Positions 1-11,179 of a stretch of DNA of 64,000 bases are shown piece after piece; position 1 is the first letter of the stretch, and each line of letters begins with the position of its first letter. The stretch is from positions 41,823,003 through 41,887,002 of the forward strand of contig OW387148.1 in assembly GCA_936440205.1 (NCBI GenBank), written 5' to 3'. Under the pieces are notes generated by a model. That model ran no database searches, was not told the DNA's origin, and was given only the letters and a program-made list of their open reading frames with translations. Both the position numbers and the translations under genes were made by a program. The DNA comes from Lepidonotus clava. Taxonomy: Eukaryota > Annelida > Polychaeta > Phyllodocida > Polynoidae.

Positions 1-959
1 TTCCTTATATTTTGGGAAATTTAATGGGGTTCCAGACACCCAGGAACCCCTCCTGGCTAGGCCACTGCATGCGCAGCTTTTGTTTTCCAATACTAATCCC
101 TCCTCCCCTGCACACCCCCTGCCGCCAACCCCCACACACACACCCAGCCCCACAACCGTAGCCCATCAATGATGCAGGCGGTAACTATGGTGATCACGTG
201 ACCAGCTGCTCCTGGACCGACTCCTGATCTTTACCTGCAGGGCCAACTTGGTGTTTATTTAATGAGATGCAGGTCTGACTATATTACTGGCGATTTATGG
301 ATTCAAGATTCTTTTTAACACTATATTCTACATTTAAACCATGAACCCAGTAAAAGAGCCGGAAGTGTAACTTTACAATCGCGTTTTTGATATTGTATTT
401 CAGTAAGTTACAAACTAAAAGGTACCCAGCCAGCTTGCAGTGTAACAGAAACATTCTGTAACCATACTTTTTTAGTCAGTTAGTAGATCCTTACTAAGAT
501 GGTATGTAACAATTCCATTATTGATGGTGAGGTTGAAACCTCACTAAATCAGCTCTTTTATAACAACATTATATGTTGGTGAGGTTAGGATGAGACCAAA
601 ACAGAAGGTTACAAGAGCATTCTTTTTTGGTTGAAGAACGTAACCAGAACATTGTAATAACGGCACAGTGCAACACCACAGCAGTACATTGCAGTGATTA
701 TAACAAACAGTGATTATAACGATTATATCCAAATAGAGAATCAAACAGAATGTTGCTGCAACGTTTTAATAACATTGCATTGTTGGCTTGGTAGAGTACA
801 CAACCTTTCAAACGTCCCTTATCAAAAAGTTTAGAACCTATGGAAGTAGCGTTTGCATCATTTTAACCTCGTAAAATCGACAGAATTCATTTACATCCCT
901 GAATAGTTGAATTGAGACATTAATATTGTCGACCCTTACTGTTTGACCTTGTGTTTCAG
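1..959. other. Upstream region of gene A, no confident exon
   Basis: No coding exon is supported here. Gene A needs a first exon ending in phase 0 before 960, as in its paralogues (MTCK and MMDK exons). Two weak candidates are visible: an ATG directly followed by a good donor (gtatgt) at 497-499, and an ATG at 341-349 before a poor donor. The first lies inside a dispersed repeat also seen near 59250, so it may be chance. The true first exon may lie left of the window. Confidence 0.5.
430..790. repeat. Dispersed repeat, AACATTCTG family
   Basis: This stretch shares long blocks with 59190-59545 (agtcagt..gttact, gaggttgaaacctc, gaatgtaaccagaac and others), and shorter blocks with 9480-9535, 13905-14060, 37518-37690, 47700-48170 and 55372-55745. 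The family carries repeated copies of a motif close to AACATTCTGTT and shows no coding capacity. It is probably a non-autonomous DNA element; ends are approximate. Confidence 0.6.
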
Positions 960-1005
960 GTATTGCTCGTGACCTTGACCTTCCTCTGCAGCGCCCAGCT
1001 CACAG
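960..1005 (+). CDS. Gene A exon 2: signal peptide
   Basis: Acceptor tttcag before 960, donor gtgagt at 1006. It encodes VLLVTLTFLCSAQLT, a hydrophobic signal core, starting in phase 0 and ending in phase 1. The matching exons in B and C encode SHLPAVLWAASLLGALS and RRAVFLGAIVVLGTLT with the same phases. Confidence 0.75.
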
Positions 1006-4000
1006 GTGAGTCCCATGTCGATTGTAATTAAAAATAACAAATCCAGGATTACTTTGGTTCCTTTATTGTTACACAGCTCCTACTTGGTGTTTGATCAGAC
1101 TACCCTCTGTGAGTGCCTCGCCCTAGCCTCCACCCGATAACACTGTTATCTCTCTCCCCGACTTGACTCTCTGCTCAACCCACAACAACTACTCGTCAAC
1201 TTCCGCAGGCTACCGGCAGCCACAGGGGTTTATCTAAAAGATGGTCATATGGCTGTGACATATTCCTTGCAGCCACCACTAATATGGCAATATGAATAAA
1301 AAATGTGAGATGTACATAACCATTACACCAATTAAAGTATAATTAGATATACCAGTGTGTTACACCCACCATGACACCAATGGCCAAGAGTAACAGCGAC
1401 ACCTTTAAAAATACTTGGAGATAACCCACTGATCGATTTGACTAAGGTTCTGATCGAATTAGGGAAGTCTTTATTGTCTTTATTGTATATATTTCTGGTC
1501 ATATCGCTCACTGGGATCACCTTTTCAGTTTGTTTCAACTAGAACTAAGTTACCAGAACTGATCGAAATGACCATACTTCTGGTTCAAATTCTCAATTTA
1601 AATTCCATAGTCTGGGAGGTTTTTGTTATCTATTTGTTATTTATTTGCTCTTTAAATCTTGCATAAGTCACAAATTGAAAGAGAACAGAAAGCAATTAAA
1701 ATGTTCAAAATTTAAAGAATGTGTTCCATGAAATGACATGTTAAAAGATATTTGCCAAGCCAATATCTTTCCAGGATGCTGTTCATTCCTTTCTATTTGA
1801 GATAAGATCTAGAGTTTCATATTAGAATGGTTCAACAGGCAACCACAATCAGAGGATGGTGTGGCCTACTACTGGGGCCCCCTAGTGGTGAAACAGAGCA
1901 CTATTTGCTTATTCTCTGTACAGGTCTCATGAAAATAATTGTTTTCCTGTATAGTTTAATATAACGGATCCTGAAACAAAAAATATTCAGAACATTGCAC
2001 CACATGAAATTGACTCAGAAACCTACTGTGGCCTCTTTGGCACACAAAATATCAAAATTTCAGGGTAGGTTGACCCTGAAAATTTTGAGCAAGCGCCCCA
2101 GATATTGACCTACCCTCATTTTGGCACTTTTGCAAATTCATGGAGCACAGACCCTATTTCAAAAACCTACTGACATTTTCTAGAGTCACTGCATCATGGA
2201 TTCTTTTTTATGAAATACCTCAGAAATGATTAGGGGTGCCCTGTGAATTTTCATTCAATTCTGTCAGTTTTCTTTATTTCATTATCAGCCACTCAAAGCC
2301 AGTCATTCCCTTCACCTCGGGACAGAAAGGTATATGACACTACAGATGGCGCCACAATTAGTTATGTGAGACCTAAAAACTAGCCTGTGTGTGCAGTCTC
2401 AATTAAAGTCTGAGCCTGGCTCCTAGTACTGGCTACCTTCACCTCAACTACCTTTGGGTCCACCTATCCAAGATGATGACTGTGGAATAATTAATTATGT
2501 AATATTAAAAGTGGTGCACTTTAAAAGTTTACCATAGATTTTCATTTTTCTCCCTTTAAAGGGATTTGGGACTGACCACACCAGCTCCACTTGGTGTGAA
2601 AATCTTAGGGGCTTGAAATTGTATTTATGTATAAAATATCTTTTATTTCCAACGAAATACCAATGTTTCCACAAAAAGTTTAACTCAAAATGGGATAATG
2701 AGAGATTTAAAGAGAATTAGTTTACATAGGAATATACGGGAATTACCATATCATTTTGTTTCTAAGGGTTGTAGCTCTTTAATAAGCACGGTGACCCCCA
2801 CTTTTCTTTGCTGAAATATATTGGTACAGGTCCACAGATAATATCAAACCATGTTTGATTAATATAAGGTGGTTTAATTTTTCAGGAGATGAAGAACTAA
2901 TTTTTACAAGTTCATTTATCTTGAAAACGAATATGGTGACATATGATTTTTATCATGGTTATTTATTCCCATAATACTGGTCTAACCTCACAAACAGTAT
3001 CAAGAATATATGCTGGTTCATTTAAAAACCTGCCAGACAGTCCTTAATCCCTTTAATGTGATAATCAGGTTTTTAGGAATGATCAGAAACATGAATCAGA
3101 CATGCACACTATAAAATGAATAATTTGAGTGATGGCTGCCAAAAACTAGGAACGAGGCCTACTCTCCGATATGTCCATGCCTCCAGGCTATGTAAAAGGC
3201 TCACAGTGGTGGTGCCCCCTCGTGAGAAAGTTTAAAACTCAGATAACTCAGGTTGGGGGTGATTGCACAAGTGAGGGTCAATACCCAGCAAACAAGGCTC
3301 ATGTTTTCGTTCACTTTAACACGTATTTTAGTAGTTGTAAACTAGTTTAGGACCAAACTCCAAGTTTACCCCATGAATGTTCTACAGGACTGAACTTGTA
3401 ATCTGAAATATGTTTACACCAAACACTCTATGAAGTAAGTATGTGAAATAATCACTATCTATCCTCTGTTCAGGGGGTGTCGACCCTTAAAATTGACGGG
3501 GCGACAGAGGTGTTTCTTAGATTTGACATGGCAACAAAGACGTTTTTTAAATTTGATAGGCGACATGAAAACTAAAGCCGTGTCTCCACTTGAGCGATAA
3601 AGGCGGGGGACGGAGGTATGTCGCTGGGTATTGACCCTCACTCATATTCCGGCGACGGGTTTTTGTCGCCCTCCTGATCACATCTATTTCGCCACGTTGA
3701 GACACAGTTTGAGACCAAAGGGTGGGCGACAAGTGTCAGTATCTTGGCACCCTCATGTCTGGCAACAAATCCTGTTTGTCGCCGGGGTTTCTGGGCGTCA
3801 GATCAAACATGTTTGATAGGGTTTGTCGCCGGGGTTGCCAACCTTTTCCTTCATCGCCGAGGTTTGTTGCCGAGGTTCATGTGGCTTCCATAATTACAAA
3901 AATCCCATATGCTAGTCCAATTCATAACATAATGTGTAAATATCTGCCTATATGACCATGCCGGAAAAAAAAAGCATTTTTAACTTATATTTTTTGAACA

Positions 4001-7000
4001 TGGATATCTCACTTAATATTTCATGGAAAGACATAAATTTTTCAGAGCATATAGACAACATTCATTTTGAGGGACGTGTGTCTCAGATTTTTTATTTATG
4101 TTTTAGTTTTTGTTTTATGAAATCTAGAAAATAGTGTTGAAAAAAATAATTAAAAGTTACCCGTTTTTTGAAATAGAATAAAAACTAGGACCTAAATAAA
4201 AAATCTGAGACATGCTTCCCTCTGTACCAATGTTTCTTACAATCACCCCAAATTTTGTACCCATATCTTAAGTGGTAACTGAGATATCCATGTTGAAAAA
4301 ATGAAAGTGAAAAAATCAGTTTTTACCTCTTATTTCTCTAGTTGTAAAGTTATGACAAAATACTTTATATGAAAAGATAGAGAAAAATATAACTCATCTT
4401 TTGATATACAATACATATTTGTACCTATTCTAGAGAAAGTGCAATTTAAATTACCCTAAATGGCGCCCTGAGAGGTGTTGTCTATCCTTAAATTCGACAT
4501 TGGACATTGGTATTTACTGAGTTATAGTGACATACGACAGGGCCGTTTTTTAAGTTTGACATGCGACATGGGGACCCCCCGTCTGCACCCCCTGTTTAGT
4601 TTGTACGAACACGATGGTGGTGACGTCGCAGGGCGGGTGGTACCTGTTGTCTTTAATATGTAAACGCCAAACAGTAATTGAAGTAGATATGTGAAATAAT
4701 CCCTATTTATCCTGTGATTAGTGTTAACGTTACCGGACACCATGGTGCTGACGTCCCAGGGCGTCTTGGACCTGCACCGCTTGTTGGTGTCAGGGCAATG
4801 CTTGTCTTACTGGATTTTTTCATCTAACCTGTAATATGTATACAACAAACAGTAACTGACATGAGCATGTGAAACAATCAGTATTTATTTCATGTTCAGT
4901 GTGTACAGACACAATGGTATTGACGTCAGAGGGCATCTTGGATCTGTACCGCCTTCGGGTGTCAGGAAAATCCTCATTCCACTGGAGGTTTACATATTAC
5001 CTGTAATATGTATACTACAAACAGTAACTGAAGTCAGTGTGTGAAATAATCACTATTTATCCTTTGTTTAGTATGTGCGGACCATAGAGTGCTGACGTCA
5101 CAGGGTGGGGCGGTACCTGCACTGCCTTTTGGAGTCAGGGCAATGCTCGTCGGACTGGAGGTTTACATATAGCCTGTAATATATATATACTGCAAACAGT
5201 AACTGAAGTAAATGTGTGAAACAACCACTTTTCATCCCCTGTTCAGTATGTGCGGACTAGACGGTGCTGACGTCACAGAGTGGGTTGGACCTATACTACC
5301 TCCTAGTGTCAGGGCAATGCTCTTCTTACTGGGGATGTTCACATAGTCTTTAACATGTATACACCAAACAGTAACTGGAGTCAGTGTGTGAAATAATCAC
5401 TATTTATCCTCTGTTCAGTGTGTCAGGACACAATGGTGCTGACGTCACAGGGCGGGTTGGACCTGTACCGCCTGTTGGTGTCGGGGCAGTGTTCCTCCTA
5501 CTGGGGGTTTATATATGTAGCCTAAAACATGTATACTTCAAACAGTAACTTAAGTCAGCGTGTGAAATAATCACTATTTATTCTCTGTTCAGTGTGTCAG
5601 GACACGATGGTATTGACGTCACAGGGTGGGGCAGTACCTGCACTAACCGTTCTGGTGTCAGGACAATGCCCATCCTACTGGGGCTGTACATGTAGTCTTT
5701 AATATGTATACTACAAATAGTAGATGAAGTCAACATATGAAATAATCACTATTTATCCTCTGTTCAGTGTCTCAGGACACGATGGTGTTGACGTCGCAGG
5801 GCGGGTTGGACCTGTACCGCCTGTTGGTGTCAGAGCAGTGTTCATCCTACTGGGGCTGTAACCTCAAACACACACGCTGTAAGGAGTACCCTGAGGGCTG
5901 CGGAGACAACTTCAAGAACTGCCAGTGCAAGGATGGCTACACGCTGGTGGCTGGGGTCTGCAAAAAGTGTAGGTATTCCTGTATACTGCCCACCTTGGTT
6001 CACTGTGTAAAATGTTTTTCTCTTTATCTTATTAATTCTGAATGGATTTGCATGATTACTTTTTGAAATGCAATCTGATTAATTGGAGATATAGTGATAG
6101 AGTCCTGTTTTTGAGAGAAAATTATGAATTTAAGGGTTAACTCTATGAGACCAGTCAAAACATGTGCATAATGGAGACATTGTTATACTGCCTACTTTGC
6201 TCCACTGATAATTATAATACACTATAAGGAAAACTACCTTCGGTTGATAGTACAAAACTGGATAACTGGTGGGACATCAGAGAAATAACAGCCATGGCTC
6301 TAACTGCCTCAGCAGTAATTTTTTCGACGCCTACCTCTTATTCAGGGCCGTACTGTCAATGTATGTTTCTTTTCCTAACCTAGGACCGATACCATTCCTA
6401 GGTTAGGTTGTGTATGTGACCTCAGAGGTTATTTTGTATAACCACTGGCTTTGTGCCTATTAACCTTTACTTATTTTAGTACAATAACATCCAGGAAAAG
6501 TGAGGAGAACATATCTGTCCACAAGAAATGTGTATTTCTCAGGTTCTAATGTACGAAGTTTAAACCCTTCTTATTTTCTAACCTTTATCTACTAACCTCA
6601 TTGTATTCGGTCTTTAAAAGTAGAATATAGGTTAATCAAATGAAAGGTTCTTAAAAATACAATTGTCAACTACAGTCAATTTTCACTAAAAGTTACAACA
6701 TGGCAAATCAACATTCTACCTTATAGTGACTTTAACATATCTTTAGCAGTTCTTAATAATTGGCATATGAAAAAAGTGGGTTGCAGGTGCAACCATGGCT
6801 GATGTTCACCACCTAATGTAGACAGAAAGTCAGCTTTAGTTGATCCAGGTACTTTGCTTGTGCTTATTTTTGTTTTTCTTTTAAATTTATATATATATAT
6901 ATATATTGTGTGTTTATATTAACAGTCAGAAAGGTGAAGTCTTCCTGTAAGGAGGAGGAGCACATCTGTCCCCACCTGTCTACCTGCACCAACGGCAAGT

Positions 7001-10000
7001 GTGAGTGTCCCAACGATGTGTACTCGGACAACAAGGAGGTGTGTGGCCGGCGCTACAAGGAGGCCTGCACCCAGAACTCGGACTGTAACTTGGAGAGAGG
7101 TGAGTCCTGAATCAGTGTTATAATTAGGTGAGTCCTGAATCAGTGTTACAATTAGGTGAGTCGTAAATCAGTTTTAAAATTAGGGAATAACACAGGAGGT
7201 CTGCGGCCGGCGATACAAGGAGGCCTGCACCCAGAACTCTGACTGTAACTTGGAGAGAGGTGAGTCCTGAATCAGTGTTATAATTAGGTGAGTCCTGAAT
7301 CAGTGTTATAATTAGGTGAGTCCTGAATCAGTGTTATAATTAGGTGAGTCCTGAATCAGTGTTATAATTAGGGAATAACACAGGACGTCTGTGGCCGGCG
7401 GTACAAGGTCCCTGCACCCAGAATTTCGACTGTAACTTGGAGAGAGGTGAGTCTAAATCAGTGTTATAATTAGGTCAGTCCTGAATCAGTGTTTTAATTA
7501 GGGAATAACACAGGACGTCTGTGGCCGGCGGTACAAGGTCCCTGCACCCAGAACTCCGACTGTAACTTGGAGAGAGGTGAGTCCCGAATCAGTGTTATAA
7601 TTAGGGAATAACACAAGAGGTGTGTGGCCAGCGGTACAAGGAGGCGTGCACCCAGAACTCCGACTGTAACTTGGAGAGAGGTGAGTCCTGAATCAGTGTT
7701 ATAATTAGGTGAGTCCTGAATCAGTGTTACAATTAGGTGAGTCGTAAATCAGTTTTAAAATTAGGGAATAACACAGGAGGTCTGCGGCCAGCAATACAAG
7801 GAGGCCTGCACCCAGAACTCTGACTGTAACTTGGAGAGAGGTGAGTCCTGAATCAGTGTTATAATTAGATGGGTCCTGAATAAATGTTATAATTAGGTAA
7901 TAACATAGGAGATGTGCGGCCGGATGTATAAGGAGGCCTGCACCCAGAACTCTGACTGTAACTTGGAGAGAGGTGAGTCCAAAAACAGTGTTTGATGTGT
8001 AGACATGGAGTTTTTATTGGTTTAAGGGAGTTTTGTTTTCTTCAGGAGTTTGAGAACTAAGTGGAGAAGCTCATTATGGTCCATGGATGGATGGTCCATG
8101 TTCATCACATCCATTCATGGACCTTAGTATAACCAATAATGGTATAGCTTCACAAAGATATGTAACTCAGACCATTGTCTACGGGACTTTCATGACCTTG
8201 TCAATGCTGGCAACCTCTATGAGAATCTGTGCAAACTGTTACTACATAATATAAGCTGGTTTATTTCAGCATTATTGTGATGTCATACATTAATTGTTTA
8301 CATCTTGAAAAGATCCAAAGTTGCAACCTGCTGTATTTTTGTTATTGGGTTGCACAGACTGTCTAAGGTGGAGCTGCTGTCTTGACATTCACAGCCAAAC
8401 ATCATGAATTACTAATCTTTGCTTGCTAAAGGATCGTTGGTACAGCTTACTTAATGTCAATGAGGCTAGGGAGGTCACTTGATAGCCTCAGAAAGACTAC
8501 TTTCTATAATCACCAAAGTATGTAACAATGTTCAATGGTGACTGTTAATTCTTCTCCTTGCAGGAAACCAGACCTGCCAGGAGTCGAAGTGTATGTGTGC
8601 CAAGGGACTGGATTATGTCAAGAAACACGGAAAGAAGTGCCTGCCCAGTAAGTTACAGCTACTCATCTTATATTGCAGATCTATAAATATTAAGAATATA
8701 AAATGTGTACAAACATTGAGGTGTAATGGATTTGGTGTTTAGTAGACATGGTATGAATAATTCGGCGAATCGACCAGTATCGGTAGTTCAGGCCAATTGG
8801 TATCTAACATAAAAGCCCACAACAAAATAAGGCATAAACCTCTTTATATGTAATTAATTTAATCATCTTTTGTGTATGGCTTCTCTGGGAAAACATCAAT
8901 TTTGTAGCAAAAGCAGTGTGTACATTTGAGTAAATTCACCTGCCAGTAATTTCCTGAGATTACACAGTTTAAAGTCTCTCTGTCATATTATGAACCTTTA
9001 AAGACCATATTCCACTTTGCGGTAGGTAGCATTTGCGGTCACATATTTAAGTTACCGCAAGCCATTTGAGATTTGATACCACCATGTCGGTATCTCTGAC
9101 CACAAGCAATCAATAGAAAACCTTTATAAAATCATTTGCGGTAGGACCTACCACAAGCAAATACTGCAACATTTCTCGATCTTTCGCTACCCTTCTGAAA
9201 GCAAGTTTGTAGCAGTTTGCTTGCATTTTTTATTGGACTGCAAGCAAATACTGTATAGTGGAATATAGTCTTAGTACTTTTAGACCTTTTTCACCTAACA
9301 TGACTTGGCTGTTTTACAGAATCAGGTGGCTCATGCACCTCTCGGTACGACTGTTACGGTGAACAGCTGTGCACCAGTGGCATCTGCAAGTGTCAGACCG
9401 GTCTGAAGTGGGACGATGAGAGCTACCGCTGTGTGGGATCAAATGGTAAGCTTTGTTGCAATTTTCAGAGCTAAATGTGGGTACCCAGGTAAGCAGCAAC
9501 ATAACAAGCACGTTCTGTGACATATATGTTACCATAGTAAGATTATGCTACCTGTTTTTGATGTTTTTAGTAAACAATTTCTTTTGGGATTTTAATGAAA
9601 TTGAGCAATAAAAATGTATTTACACTAGGTGGCTCTGCAGTGGTTACCCACATGTACTTTCAATCCAAAAGACTGTAAAGAATAAGATTTTTTGGGAACC
9701 CACAGAAACATGAAACACTACCTGTTTAAAAACAGCATGGAATGTTGAAGTTAATAGTGTATTCCCTATCAAAACATTCCCCAGACCCCTTAAGCTTGAT
9801 CTGCAAAGTCCTAAATGTGCAATGATTAATGAATCCAGGTCCTTACCTGAAATATACAGTCCATTATTTATGTACTCATCAGTAAATGCTAGGGAGGGCT
9901 GTAGATCATATTTCATTATCCACCACTTGGAATATCTATATGTCTCAGTGGTGCCCTCTGGTGTGAATGCTAGAGCTTGTGTTCTTTCAGTAACTAGGAG

Positions 10001-10562
10001 TAACTACTCCATTGCTGTTCTTCAACTCCACACACACACACACACAGACTTGCTGAGTTACCATAATTGTATCTGATTTCCCAAATTAATATAATGAAAA
10101 AAGAGAGTGGCAGTCTACACTGACGCCGGCATCAGGCAAATCTATTGTTATGTTGTCTTTATTTATGTAACTGTCATGGACACTCTATAGTACATGTTAA
10201 AGTATTGCCTCTGCTACTGAGATGCCAGGTGCTAAATCTGACTCATTGAGCATATCATGCCAAAACCTATACCATGTCGATGTCCTTTCCAGCTATGCTG
10301 GGCATATCGCGGGGTGACGAGTGCACCCTGGACCACCGACATATTAATGCCAAGGTGTGCACCTATGGCCACATCTGTTTCCCCTGCAACCCGGGCCTGC
10401 AAGACTACCGCTGTGTCCGATGTGAGTAGACATCTTTTTCATTTATTGGAACTGCCCTGGTGGATTAAATTTGAAACAACTTTTTGCACTTTTCCTATAA
10501 TTAACTTATATGAAGAAAGTGACATATATGTATATATATATGTATATATATATGTATATATA

Positions 10563-10595
<33 letters not shown>

Positions 10596-11168
10596 GCCTA
10601 GTGGAACTTCTTCTATAGCATTTTACAGCCTTCATTGTCCTTTATTCATGAAATAAACATCTACTTCCAATTTCAAAGAAGTAAAATGTTATTGTTGAAC
10701 AGGAGAAATGATTTTACATCTTATTGTTTTATTTTTCATTAAGGAATTAATCACACATTTTTCATAAAAATATTCCAAATATTAAAGACATTCTGAAGCA
10801 GCCAAAAGCCATGGTATAAATTCTGTTTTTGTTTATTTACTTTTTTTAAATTTTATTAAACCATACTCAATTACATTAATTGATCTTCCGTATGGGTAGT
10901 ACAATTGGTAAATAAGATGAAGAAACAGACTAAGTATGAATATAAAAATAGATGCTTTTATGCTCTACCTAGCTAGTTTAATTAAGCTTTGACAAAGTAC
11001 AAATGACACCCATTAATAGTAATAGTATGACACCCATTAAAAGTCTTCAAACCCATGTTGATCTATCCACTTCTTTTCCCTTCAGTCCCCACCTCAGGGG
11101 TGACCAAGCTGCAGCTGCTGTCCCCACTGCTCCTGCTGCTGGCACTTACATCAACCCTCGTGTTCTGA
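960..11168 (+). CDS. Gene A: GPI-anchored cysteine-rich EB/EGF-like protein (first exon missing)
   Basis: Seven coding exons are supported: 960-1005, 5768-5968, 6926-7099, 8564-8647, 9320-9445, 10293-10421 and 11086-11168 (stop TGA 11166-11168). All join in frame; every junction after the signal-peptide exon is phase 1, typical of shuffled extracellular modules. The product is 280 residues plus the missing first exon. It reads signal peptide, about five cysteine-rich units with the spacing C..C..C..C-x-C..C of EB/EGF-like modules, then a C-terminal hydrophobic stretch ending LALTSTLVF, as expected of a GPI signal. The likely site is the outer face of the plasma membrane. Genes B and C are tandem paralogues. 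Its second and fourth introns hold arrays made from exon 3 and exon 4 borders, and the post-stop intron holds a third from exon 8. Ligand and pathway are unknown. The exon chain is firm; EB versus another six-cysteine fold is inference. Confidence 0.82.
3435..4680. repeat. Degenerate repeats in gene A intron 2, including ATGTCGC-type blocks
   Basis: Short blocks of the form AATTYGACATGCGACA recur near 3475-3570 and 4480-4570. Relatives occur at 45970-46200, 52985-53065 and 62875-62895. Segments near 3420-3470 and 4583-4680 are worn copies of the array unit that follows. The rest of intron 2 from 1006 to 3434 shows no gene. Confidence 0.45.
4583..5767 (+). repeat. ~174-bp tandem array seeded by the gene A exon 3 acceptor
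   Basis: Seven AG acceptors in register end at 4721, 4899, 5071, 5246, 5418, 5592 and 5767 (spacing 172-178); the last is the real exon 3 acceptor. Each unit holds the intron end (gtgaaataatcactattta..ttcag) and about 80 nt of exon 3, then diverges after the tactgg block. A partial unit lies at 4583-4670. Copies lack the second half of the exon and any donor, so they are not whole exons. Confidence 0.9.
5768..5968 (+). CDS. Gene A exon 3: cysteine-rich module
   Basis: Acceptor ctgttcag, donor gtaggt at 5969; 201 nt, phase 1-1. A linker (DTMVLTSQGGLDLYRLL) precedes a module with seven cysteines ending CQCKDGYTLVAGVCKK. It aligns in position with exon 3 of genes B and C. The first ~80 nt and the acceptor are copied six or more times upstream. 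Confidence 0.85.
6240..6365. repeat. Fragment of a foldback element
   Basis: The block gcagtaattttttcgacgcc..cagggccgtactgtcaatg matches one arm of the foldback element at 15505-15630. Only one arm is evident. The remainder of 5969-6925 shows no gene. Confidence 0.45.
6926..7099 (+). CDS. Gene A exon 4: one and a third cysteine modules
   Basis: Acceptor attaacag, donor gtgagt at 7100; 174 nt, phase 1-1. It holds a six-cysteine unit (SC..IC..TC..KC-EC..VC) and the first two cysteines of the next (EACTQNSDCNLER), completed by exon 5. The last ~64-70 nt plus donor are repeated six times downstream. Confidence 0.85.
7100..7985 (+). repeat. Tandem array seeded by the gene A exon 4 donor
   Basis: After the true donor at 7100, six more copies of the exon end (CTGCACCCAGAA..GGAGAGAG) each run into gtgagt, with donors at 7260, 7447, 7577, 7681, 7841 and 7973. 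Between them a ~28-bp subunit (gtgagtcctgaatcagtg..) is itself repeated one to four times. Thus seven near-identical 5' splice sites lie in under 0.9 kb before the next acceptor at 8563. Two copies share an internal deletion. Confidence 0.92.
8564..8647 (+). CDS. Gene A exon 5
   Basis: Acceptor ccttgcag, donor gtaagt at 8648; 84 nt, phase 1-1. It encodes NQTCQESKCMCAKGLDY and a further cysteine, giving four cysteines that complete the six-cysteine unit begun in exon 4. NQT is a potential N-glycosylation site. Confidence 0.85.
9002..9272. repeat. Foldback element, CATATTCCACTTTGC type
   Basis: The left end (aagaccatattccacttt) is complementary to the right end (gtggaatatagtctta), and the interior repeats GCGGTAGG/ACCTACCGC-like blocks. 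Related ends occur at 32811-33135 and 51622-51790. There is no coding capacity. Confidence 0.55.
9320..9445 (+). CDS. Gene A exon 6: complete six-cysteine module
   Basis: Acceptor gttttacag, donor gtaagc at 9446; 126 nt, phase 1-1. The spacing C-x5-C-x5-C-x4-C-x-C-x12-C forms one whole EB/EGF-like unit (SCTSRYDCYGEQLC, then CKCQTGLKW and a last C). Confidence 0.87.
9480..9535. repeat. Short copy of the AACATTCTG-family repeat
   Basis: Block cccaggtaagcagcaacata followed by acaagcacgttctgtga also appears near 13915 and 37520, and reversed near 55700-55740. It is an end fragment only. Confidence 0.5.
10293..10421 (+). CDS. Gene A exon 7: membrane-proximal module
   Basis: Acceptor ctttccag, donor gtgagt at 10422; 129 nt, phase 1-1. 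Five cysteines, ending CFPCNPGLQDYRCVR. It corresponds to exon 8 of genes B (YCKNCGGTGSYFRCVKE) and C (MCEACGEGGTSSCIKI), the best conserved module across the three paralogues. Confidence 0.85.
10525..10596. repeat. TA-rich microsatellite
   Basis: Runs of (TA)n with interspersed tgtatata fill this part of the exon 7-8 intron of gene A. Similar short runs lie at 12457-12482, 32590-32612 and 45585-45665. Confidence 0.85.
11086..11168 (+). CDS. Gene A exon 8: GPI-anchor signal and stop
   Basis: Acceptor cccttcag before 11086. It encodes FPTSGVTKLQLL followed by a leucine-rich hydrophobic end and TGA at 11166-11168, a GPI-type C-terminus with small residues T-S-G as likely attachment site. The exon seems to continue to 11180 with a donor (gtaggt at 11181), so the stop lies 12 nt before an intron in the 3' UTR. 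The exon end is the probable seed of the array at 11760-12570. Confidence 0.8.
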
Positions 11169-11179
11169 TCACTCTCCCA

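Noticed and set aside
7196-7259. Mini-exons in the gene A exon 4 array using acacag as acceptor
   Set aside because: Length 64 is not a multiple of three and the pyrimidine tract is missing.
10257-10601. 114-codon frame over gene A exon 7
   Set aside because: Wrong frame for the exon; its end is translated TA microsatellite.
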